Origin: Paralvinella palmiformis
Lineage: Eukaryota; Annelida; Polychaeta; Terebellida; Alvinellidae
DNA length: 64,000 nt
Assembly (NCBI GenBank): GCA_025642065.1
Contig: JAODUP010000566.1
Coordinates: forward strand, 82,501 to 146,500
Direction of reading: 5' to 3'
Below the pieces are notes generated by a model. The model did no database searches, had not been told where the DNA came from, and was given only the letters and a program-made list of their open reading frames with translations. The position numbers and the translations under genes are program-made. Below, piece by piece: positions 29,601-41,600 of the stretch (within the stretch, counting starts at the first letter, position 1; each line of letters begins with the position of its first letter).

Positions 29601-32600
29601 TGGCAAACATCACAAAGTTTACTACATGGAGAATCATCAATATCAACTCAACATTATCTCCAGCTTAATCTCTCATGTCACCTGGTCTCCTACTAAGCTA
29701 ATTAGTAGTTTAAACATTTGGCAGTGAATTCATTCCCCATTGCCTATATCATTGACTGCAATCAAATCATACAACCAGTTGATTTAAGTTTAACTAATGT
29801 ATCAATTCACCCACTGCCCAAAGAAATGCAATGCATTACAGCACGCAACGGTGAACATCGCTAATTTAATAAACCACCAACTGTCTAGCTGTAATTGCCA
29901 CGATATGAATCAGTGGCTGGCTGCCTTTACAACAAGGTCACAGCTGGACTGGCTTACAATATAGATAAACACCCCATATTCAGAAGCACACTAATGGGCT
30001 AACATTCTATTTAAATCCATTATCTTACAATTGACACTGTTTGAATATTTGTGAAATATACATTCAGCAACAAGATGCAGCATGTATGGGGTGGTTAAAA
30101 GTTATATGTACTAAATAGGATACTTATATAACAATATATACAAGAAATACAGTTTATAAACTCACTGCAGGTTGGGATGTGGCTAAAATCACATAATATT
30201 GTTTTCCCAAACTTTGTGTAATCGTGAAAGTAATCACTGATTACAATTAAATTTACAATGTAATTGATTATGATTATAATAAATCTGGAAATAGGATTAT
30301 GATTACATGAGGTCATGTAATTATTCAGAATCGATTATGATTACCCCATACCTGCAGTATATGAGAACTGTGTTTTATCAAGTTCATAACACATGCTTTC
30401 AAAGTGGTGATCACAAACAAATGATTTGCTGCCAAATGGGAATGTTTTAAGAATGTATCCACAGGGGTTTTGTTAGAACCCGGGACCCAAGTCATTTGAC
30501 GCACCTACTCTCAAGTAGAGACCGGCTACTTTTCCGAGATGCAATTTAGCACTATTGTAGGCTCTTGAGAGTGAGACCTAACATTATCTGACCCAGGTAC
30601 TTTATCAATTGCCCCCCACCCCCACTTTATTTCTTAACAAAACCACTGATCCAGTTATAGTATTATGTTGTTACTGTTGTGCAATAGCTTTGCATTCAAC
30701 ATTACTGGGCATAGGCACTCTAAAGTAATGCTTTCCTTCATTTTTCTGCTTATTATTGATGCAACCCCAAGCTTTGCATTCAGCTATACTATATTATTTA
30801 GTGTATTGTTGCTAAGTACATTTACCCACAATTCAACGCACATTCCTGATTGCTACCAGAAAGATGGAGATTACACAGCTCCCGGAATCAACTTGCTGAC
30901 ATCACACAAGAGGAAATCAGGACGAGGAAGAAGGCAATATGGCCGTATTCAATTTCTGTTTTTGTGAAATCGTCCATAAAATACCCCTCAAGAAGATCCT
31001 TATTATAGTAATTTGGGTGAAAATTTGAACATAACTACTATGCTAGATTATAACTTTCTGTACTATTTTAACCATGAGAGGTATCCTTTAAAGGAAACAT
31101 ACTACTGGAAATCGCCATGCTTTGGCGGTTAAGATGTTGAATTATTACTTATTCAGAAACTAAATTAAAATATTCTATTTTACACGAGAATATCAATCCA
31201 GTTAAGGACAGTTGAAGTATTTCTCATATTTGATATCAGTGAAATGTGATTCACGTTTTTGATAAAAGCATAGCCTTGTTCTATGTAAGCACTAATCTAT
31301 GTTGAACAAACACCTGAACAGAGGTCAATCCAATTCCGAAATGGAATTGATAAATTCTGAATTGGAATTAAAGTTTCCTACCAAAAGAAATCCACAAATT
31401 AATTAATTTTTTTAATTCAGAAATATTTCTTCCATGACAATCCTACTTGGAATATGAACTACTCGGAGTAGGTATTCTAAGTGGATACTGGTAAAAAACG
31501 GAATTAGAATTGAATAATTTGATGTGGCATTAACAAAATGGAATTGAATGGAACTGGAAAAATGGAATTGCCCTCGTCTCTGCATCTGAATGGAAGTGAC
31601 TCAGCTGAGAAGTGACTCTAGTGTATAAAGTGCATTTGCATCAAACAGCACATTTATGAAATAAGCATTGCGCTTTATCATAATTCAACCAAATTAAATT
31701 CCAATTAATACAATAACTAGAAATTTGCTTACTTGCATGTGTTGAGGTATGTTGAGATGGCAGACTCCATGTAATGGTTAGGGTACTGCCTCTGACTGTT
31801 TGTTCCCTGCATGAACACAGCCATGCAAGCCATCTCCTAAATATACACAAACACCATGATTAAGTAAATGGAATACAAACTTGCTGGCTGTCAGTCGTGA
31901 TCTATCACTAAAGATAACAGCTCACTTCATTGTTAATTTGATACTGTGACCTAATGGGAGCATATAACCCTATTTGAGGGCCTGAATAGTCAACAATTAT
32001 AAGAAACTTGCTGAATAAAGTAAATTCAAAATAGAAAAACACATACAAAATTTCAGTCGTAAAGTGTAATCATTCATCAACAAAAGAAGAAAAAAACTAA
32101 TTTCCTTTGCATTTCTCACAATCTCCTAAGAAAGTACTTTTTAAAGTAGAAGTTTTCATCTACAATACTTTAGATTTCAACCCCCAAAACAACATTTTGT
32201 AAATTGTTGCCAGTAGCCTTCACAAATGTATAAAATTAATTAATAAATAAACTTTTGCCTGGTTTTCTTCCCCTTTCTTTCAGCAAAGCAGTCAGTTTGT
32301 TTTGAAACTACAACTGAACAGACATGATAACACAACTAATGCTATGACTTCATCTCAATAGGACATTTGTTCAATTATACCATGATATAATCATCAAAGC
32401 TATCCTCAGAAAGATCTTTGAAAATTAAGACAATACTTTTACATAATATTATCAATAACCTATGAACGACTGGGTCACTCAGGGGTGAAAACCCAATGCA
32501 ATATTTTTCACCAATTCTACTAATTGTGTTCATTATTATCATGGGATTCCTTCTTGTCAAATAAGAAATACAGATTGAGACAAAACTTGTATAATCTAGA

Positions 32601-35600
32601 CCAAGAATTTAAGACACAATGAGCAATTCCATTGCAAACTTTGACATGATAATCACAGTTATCAGCCATATGAATGAATAATTCTTTAAAAAGCTAGAAA
32701 CTATCAACTTAAAGAACACTCTTTCCCACTTTGTACATGTGTGGGCATAGACACATGTGCTTGTTCTACATGCATTCATCAAATATCTCAAGTTAACTTT
32801 ACTTACAAGAGCTCCAGCAAAGTGAAGCCATGCATGTTCACTATTAAACTCTTTCTTGGCTGCATGATACATTTGGTAGGCTAATTCGTACAGCTGGAAC
32901 ATAAAGGCCAGATCAGCAAGACGCCGTATCTGCATTTCAGGTGCCTCTGGAGTATATCTGCAACAGGTGAATGAAAAAGTTCATACATATTACCACTGTT
33001 TAAAAATGCACATGATCAAAGCTTCAGACAAAATGCATTATTTAGCTCATGTAACATATGTCATTAAAAGTATTATATTAACAGCTATTTATATTTCTTT
33101 ATATCATACTTGGGTACATTAATCTCACTGCAAAACGATAAAGGAGGATTTGTCTTTGTATTGAAGAAACAGTTTTGCATGCTGTTCTTCACGTTAAAAG
33201 TTTAACATTAATTTAATACATGTTGTTACAGGTGCCCAAGTTTTTACTATTAAAGTGTATATTATGGAGAATTATAATCTAGCACATTAATTATGTTTAT
33301 GTTTTGACACAAAATAAGGCTACAAGAATCCTCTTCAGACATATTTAGCACAGGAGTACATTACACTAGAGATTAAATGCATTCATAATGATATTGCCTT
33401 TTTAAAAATTATCTCTTATGTAATGTCAGTAGGGTGATTAGCTCATGCACATTACAAGCTGGGATCATGGTAAATCTTGAGTCTGGCTCAGACTAAGGCA
33501 CTTCAGTTGATACAAGAATGAGATGGGGTTATTCCCGATTATTGTGCGCTATGTATATTTAAATCTCCATTCTATATGCTTAACATATTAACTAACTTGC
33601 TGATTAATTTGTCTTGGCCTCAGTCTAGAGGTTTATATATGGATTACAACAATAACCATTAATTACACATTTTAAATATTAGTTATTAGGTCTAGGTTTA
33701 TTATAATTTGGCCAAGTTCACGGAGCTGAGTTGTTTATTCTCAGTGCTGGGTAATGAAACGATGTGAAAGATGAAACACCTTTCAGATATGGCCACACCA
33801 AGATTCTAGCTCAGGTGGTAGTGATCGGTGCTCCAACAAGCTACCAGTTAGACCACGGAATATATCCTAGAAATTTGTGGCTTTATACCGTAACCACAGT
33901 ACTTTCAGAGCAACTGGCTAAATTATGGGAAAATGCTATTTATGACAAGTGGCCAAATATTGCCTAATCAGCAGACTTTTCTGAAAAAACTGACGAATTA
34001 CTCTTAATTAAAATTACACAGGGTTGTACTGAATTTATGGGGGATTACCAAACAAATCTAATTTGCCTTATAAATGAGGCAATCAACTACAAATAAGTGA
34101 GGGTGTTATTTTGGCTGGGCTTGATGGTGATAATCAGGCTATGGGTAAACTCCCCAAGGAAATTAAATGATCGAATGAAACATCACACAGATGCAGGCAA
34201 CACCCAGCTTCAAAATCAGCCCTAGCATTCTAGTTCACCACACACTGTGCTAGAGCAGTACCCAGAGCTTATATTGCATGAGGAACCATAAGTAGTCATG
34301 AGAAGGTATTATAAATGCTCAAGCATCGGAATCTATATACATGGTACCCACAGCCAAGGAAATGTTATATTCCAGGACATTTCCAGGGCAAAATTACCAT
34401 TTTGCATTACAAAGTATACAAGATTTAAATGTAATAAATCATGATATGTGTGAAAAAGCACATATTTAATAAATGTATGATCAATTATTGATATTTTTAT
34501 GGTTTGATCAACCCCCTTTTATTTATATTTGAACTAACATGGGATATCAAGACCATGTAGCAGCACTCTTTTTCTTCTACATTTGAGGCTTTCTTCTATA
34601 CAAGCATACTTTTATTCACAGACTTTTTTGTTCTAGGTGAATCTTTTCACAGGAAATATTATTTCCGGAACACTTCCTGATTTTGTAAAATTCCAGGACC
34701 TGTTATTTTCAAGGTTTTCAATGGCACGTGGGAACCATGTATATAACTATGAAGTGGCATACACTTACATCACACTTGACCTCTCTGTTGTTGGTGATTG
34801 AGCTGTTGGCTTATTTCCAACAAACCACTTCTTAGGGATACTTAGAAATGATCTGTGAATGCCCTTGCGTGATGTAACCTGATAATATAGAGAGCATGCA
34901 CTGGATGAACAATAAATTTAATAATAAACTCTTTGTTTACATAAATTATTATCTAGTCTTACTGTAATAATATGTCAAACCAACAGAAAAACAAACAAAG
35001 AGGTATATAAATATAGTAGATGAGTTACCTCAAAATAACAGCTATTTTGAATGGAAAACATATATTTTTATGTGAATAAAATATCTAAAGGAAACTAAAA
35101 GATAAAAACTGTTATTGCATGTGTAGGAGTGTGCAAAAACACACCCATGTGTGTGAGGGGGTATGCTAATCAAGCAAAACAAACAATTATGTATATAATA
35201 TCTATAAGTGTCCCTGAAACAAAGAACATCAGCACTGAAGCAAGAGCAGAGAAAACACAAACATACCTGTTCGTTTAGCGTCCTCAGCATTCTCTCAACC
35301 CAAGGAATCAAGCCACGAATGACGAACTCATGGACAAATATACGCAGCCTGTCGTGGTCACTCAATGATAAGCAGCCTCCGTGAATCTGAGCCATCGTCT
35401 TGGCCTCAGGGATCACAGCATCAGTGAGAGGATTGTTCTCTGTATCGTGTAATATCACACTGTTGGGAACATTGACGGCATGATTTCCAATGTCTGGGGC
35501 TAGCGGATGATCTATGACCATGCCAGTTTGTGTAGGGGCCGGCACTGTTCCTGGATCTTTCAGGTGGAAGAAACAGAAAAAAACGAGTAGAAAGAAGGTA

Positions 35601-38600
35601 AGAACTGCATTCATATAAAATCGATTTCACCAACTAAGAACTCCAGGTAGGTTAAGAGATATCTGATATAAAAAAGGATACCAAATTTTGCGACAACAGT
35701 CCTAATGCATCCAGAACCCTTAACAATTTACTGTAAATTATGATTCTGCTCATTAATAAGTTATGAGATAACTAAATGACAAAACCTCCAACAACATTTT
35801 ATACATTAATATTTTATTAAATATATTAATAACAAACAAGATCCAGCATATACAATACACTGCACAACAATTATACTACTTCAGCTTGCTAAGAAAACCA
35901 TCTAAAATGGGTCTTGCTTTTTTGTGAAAACAGTGCCTCTCACAATATAGGTTGTGTGCAACAAACGCAATGTGCTCTTCTTCAGTTCTAGACAAATGGT
36001 TAAATTATAGATGGTTCTACCTTCAGTGGCCTCAAATGCAGACTCAACACCATCAAGACTGAGCATGGATTCTGACTGTGTAATAGAGGATGAAGTCTGC
36101 TGTCCTTCTTGAACGTGGGATGGAAAGGCTTCAGAATCTGCAAGTGGCACGGCATCAAAGGCTGGCAATTCCTGACAGAAGGAGAACACATTGGATTAAC
36201 AATGTGCAGCGAAGCAGTAGACCTCACAAACGGCATAATGCTGTGATGACTCTATTTGGAGTTGGTGTCATATTCCGTGCACACTGTCTGAAATCGGCCG
36301 ATAATCAACATAGATAGGATATTTTACCTATCTGATGTAAATGGCCTAGAGCCAGTTTCTATTCTTTTTGCAATAAACAGTGACATGTAACAGTAAATAA
36401 CACCAAAATAACAAAGCTGATAGCTTCCTTTTATGTGTCATCAAGTTTAAGCACATAATTAGAGAAGCTTTTTCCATTTAAACATTTGTATAGAAACAAG
36501 GTAAGACGCACATGATAATCACACAATTTCAGCTAGATAAATTAATCACAACAGATGGATGATTCAACACTACAGACAAATAATTACAACTAAGTAAAAC
36601 AGATTCACACACATTCATAGACCCATTACCAAAAACTCCAATTATCAATAATCTTATGAAATTATTAAGCTGAAATTATTACACAACAGAGTATCTCTTC
36701 CATTATTTGTAGTGCCCTAATGCAGAAACAATATATTAATTTTTTCTAGACAGCAGTTTGATAACATTTCGGATCCTCCATGATCAGACTTATTCAGCTG
36801 AAGCGAATGTAACTAAATCAACAGTTAACCAAAGAAGATAAAACCAATAATATCAATTAAGAACTGAAATGAAGAACGTGCAACATGAGATTGTGATTGA
36901 TTAAATCCAGGAATAACAAATAGCAAAGCATGTCTTATACAGATCTGGTGTGCCTCTGTAGAACCTTTCATCAAACAAATGACTTCCTCCTTGGAGCACA
37001 ACCACCAGAAACTGCCACCAAATTTCAAATGGAATAAAATAACCTTGTGTACATGGAAGGAATTGACGACTTACCAGGAACGGGGCAAATCTGACACTCA
37101 TGAAAATCTGCAAATTTGGCCAACAAAGTGTCATGATCAAAACATAGGAAAACAATAATCAGTGTTTAAACCTCAACTAGTTTCCGTGAAGTAGTTAGCC
37201 AGAAAACAGGCTCTGATAAATGCCTAGGTAAAATATGATTATTAATTATCCTGACAGACAAGTGCAAAACTTGGATTGCCAGAACTTCATTCTCAATCAT
37301 GAAATAGAAAAATTAGCTTGAACAATCAAGTTATTAAGATGAAAATAAATAAAAATTTCTACACTAATCTTTTGCATAAACTGTTATAATAACTTCTGAA
37401 CTAATTAATGAACAGCTAGCAAGCCTCATATAAACACATGTGCAGCCAAGAGCTTACACTATTTTCACGTTTGTGATGGAGATACTGGCTCCACGGGTCT
37501 GGCATGTTGCCTTCCAAGGCCTGTACACTGGAAGTGTATGGATTGCGAGAATTTATGTGTAACAGATGACAGCTGTTAACGCCATAGGTTGACTTCATGC
37601 TCTGATATACAGATTCAGCCCTAAAATAAAAAGGTTGTAAAACATGTCAACATTGATCACTCACAATAGAAATAAAAATTGGGAAGTTGTTTATGCAAAC
37701 CAACATTATCATTGAGAATGTCACGTGATAACAATTAAGTGAAAGCAAAGTTTGAATACAGGCAGCCATACACAAATAATTTACCTAACGCCTTGTTCTG
37801 CTGTTACATCATGTATGAGAACATAGTAATGAAGAATATTTGGACAAAACCATAATGGTTGCTTGGCTGGCTGTTGGTGTTGCTGAATGTGTTGTTCTTG
37901 AGTCAGTTTGGCAAACTGGTCCATTGGATCAGCATGAGATGATGACACAACAAAAATACCTTTATAAAATTAAGGAATCTAATCTATAAAGCAGATGAAG
38001 ACCAATGGTGTTCATAGTATACACTCAACACTTGTCAGACATGAGATACATAGCCAATCATCAAATTAAGCTTCAAGTTCAATGTTTACATGATAACAGA
38101 GCTGTTTTACAAAAGTAACTAGATTTACTGTTATGTAATATGCACAGTAAAACAACTTCAATGATAATACAAAATACTTTACATACATATCAGAGTAACT
38201 AATAACTGGCCATGGTACATAATTATTCACATCATTATTTATCAATGATGGTGTATGCTGAGAGTGCTAACTATGGATCAAATAAAGTAACACGACATAC
38301 ATTTGTCATTTTGAAGACATTAAAATTCTAAGCCCTATACTATTTCCAACCAATTTGTTGAGTTCACCCCATGATATTAACACAGAAAACGTGAGGATAA
38401 TTAATTAAATGCTTAAAATCCTTTCCGAGATTTGTGAAATAACAAGATGCAGTAGAAACTGGGAGGCCATAATTCAAATTAACCCACAATCTTCTATTCC
38501 TTCTTGCAATCACTGGATGTTTAACGAACCTGGTACGAGTACTCGGCCAGACAGTGACAGATTATTGAGGATTACACACCTATAACAGACAGTCAAAAAT

Positions 38601-41600
38601 ATAATACTCCCTGATGAGTTGAGGAGTTTAGCTCTTTGATTCAATTTACATGAAGCATGCAACCAAAAAAGATGTCTTTCATAAAATGATTCTTAAAACA
38701 ACAGGATAATTTTCAGACTGTAATCCTATAGATGTGAATACAAGGATACAAGCTAAAAAATGCTTTAGGAACTCGTGATCTGATGGATATGCCACCTGTA
38801 AGAAGCACTCTCTGTATGCCTCATACCAAGGTGTAGTAGCTGAAAGATAAACAATCATCAGAGTTTCATATATATGTGTGTGTGTGCGCAAGTACTGTAT
38901 CAATTTCATAATATACAATTAGGACTACAATTGTACCAAATCAAGGAGAAAACAAATTCAGAAAATTATTATCAACTCTATTTGATAAATATAGTAGCTT
39001 GCAAAATTTCAAATTTTAATGCAGAAAAAAAGTATGATCCCAATGGCTTGATGCATCACTAACCAGTTAATGTTTGTGAATTATAATCCACATTACTAAA
39101 TAACAACTAATAAATAAGCAATAGAGCATCCATAAATATGTTCAGGCTATTTTTGGTGTAAACAGAAATACGATAATTAAGCATTAACACGATGATAATA
39201 AACTCAATTTTGAGGGTATTATAAGATCTGCTTATATTGTACTGTGTCATCAGCACAAGAAGTACCGACTGACTTACCTAACTTATGTATTGTTGTTGTT
39301 ATTCTCATGTTCATAGAGAAAACACATGAGATTACAGCCTGACAAAGTTGTATTATGTCACTTCCCTGCTACCACTAACAGACTGTTGCTATCCACAGAC
39401 TACTCATAATGCACTTAACACCAATGGAACCCATTTGAATCTTGACTTTGCAAAAGTACTCTAACCATTGTCTAATCGTAGTGTTCTATGCATCATACCT
39501 GTGCCATAATTGTATGTACTAAACATTTTCTTCTATAATTTATAACATAAAAATATGTAAGCTATCCCTTTCAGTTTCAAACACATTGCCTAGTCAAATT
39601 ATCACTGCATTTTATGGGATTCAGTACGAATGACTAGTTGTACAGATAGTCAATACTCACAAACAACTAGAACATTTCTTCAGAAACTGGTTGATAATTA
39701 AAATTTTATTAATTGAGGTGTACTAGATTCTACTTCTTTCACATGAAGCCACTTACACATTTCTGTTAAGGTATTTGTTTTAAGACATTTGCACTTAACA
39801 ATTATTGGGCATATCATGTGCTGTGTCCACAGATCTTATATAAAGCTGGCGTCAAGCGCACTTGACACGCATTGATGTTTATTATTTCGCTATACTAAAA
39901 CACTAACGGTTGGTTAATTTACTTAACAAACTAATTAATGGGCTACTGTCAAACTATTCACTAATCTGGCGAGTGATGATGCCAGCCAACTGGTTATTCA
40001 CACAACTTATTATTTATTAACCATTGGTAACTATTTAGCAAACATTCCTGAATTATTTGTAGTTCTCCAAAAACATCAAGAGAGAACCATCATAATATTT
40101 GCAAATCTTGAACTTCATGAGTTTAGTCAGATAAGAAAACCAGTGAACTTTAATTATGATGCTGTGAAATGATGATGCTTCTTTGCATTCAATTAAAAAA
40201 AATTCTAAACTAAAATATTTAATAATCAAACTTTTGTACACCCTAAATAAGTACTAGGCCATCCTTAGTTTTTCAGAGGATCCTGATAACAATGAATTCT
40301 CACCATCATGATCAGCAACTAACACTTATAACTTTCTAATTATAAATAAACTTCAGCATTGAGCTGCTGCCATCCACATGTTTCAGTGTTAGCATACAGG
40401 GTGTGATGACTTTACACGCTAAACCAAACCTCAGTCACCAGATCTAAAGTCACTTGCTATTTACTGTCTGTAGTCATTTATTTAAAGTCATGACTACGCC
40501 GAAACGAAGACATGTTGAAAGTACCAAGTAAAAACGGACTGAATAAAATAGTCATACATCCTTATGTGGCTCCTGATTGCTGCCAAGGGCCTGAAATTTC
40601 ATTACCCACATATTGTAATGTCATTAACATTTTAATACACAAATTCTGCTAAACTGACATAATGTATTGCTAGCAGTAGCAGTCATACCTAGAGTTAAAA
40701 TTAAGTATGTCTCAATCATCACATAAAAGGTCAGACATCTGCTGGAGTAATGCTAATAGTAATAGCTATCACATCAGATGCAATATGAATGAGGATCTAT
40801 ATTAGTTATTTACATAATTAAACTGAACATAATACTCTAAGTGTAACCCACCCAATTAAATATATTTATAAGCAATAAATAGAACACCAAAAGCCATCTA
40901 CCTTTTCAAAAAGAAAAGCATTTGATGACACCCCCAGCTTGCCTATAGTTAGCATGGAATTAACTTATTAAGATGATAATACTTTCATACATTTTCTAAC
41001 AAGATAATTCAGAAGTGATTTATTTACTCAGTTATTTAGTACAACTGTCTAATGGTGTAAGAAAATATGGTAATGTAAATAGAGGAAATGTGAAGTACAG
41101 GTGCACTATTTTCCTGTAGGTTGACTTACAACTGAGCTGAAGGTCATAAGCTCCAACAGTGATCACACTGCTCCTTGGCGCATCATAATTCTGTGGTAGT
41201 GCATTGCTTACAGCTTCATTTAACATCTTCTTAACCAATGTAGGCTGTGGTGGGTTCTGGCTCATTTCTCGAACTGTGATTCTTAGGTTATGTAATGTAT
41301 GTGTAACATTTCCAGGGTCACGGATATGAGCTGACGAAAGAGAACAGTCATTATAAATAACTTATGTTTTGTCTACAAAACAATTTTTATTTCAATAAGA
41401 ACTTTCCAAATTAGCCACAGTTTGATTTTAAGTGTAAGATCTAGCTCAAGAATCAATAAAAAGTTCATTCAATAATGTAATATTAATAATCATTTGTAAC
41501 AAATGCGGCTCTCATCAATATCAAAGTAGATTTCTCATTACACTAATCACATGTACCTGATATCTCAACACACACTGTAAAATAATTAACAACTTTCCAG

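Noticed and set aside
35042..35614. 190-codon minus-strand frame taken as one gene
   Set aside because: Only 35,267-35,556 is coding (TRAPPC8 exon 8); the rest reads into both introns past good splice signals.
38679..38749. Extension of TRAPPC8 exon 3 past 38,750
   Set aside because: The donor GTATCC after 38,750 gives a phase match to exon 4 and the conserved LACIFVVSSS reading; the extension has no partner in the family and ends in a stop.
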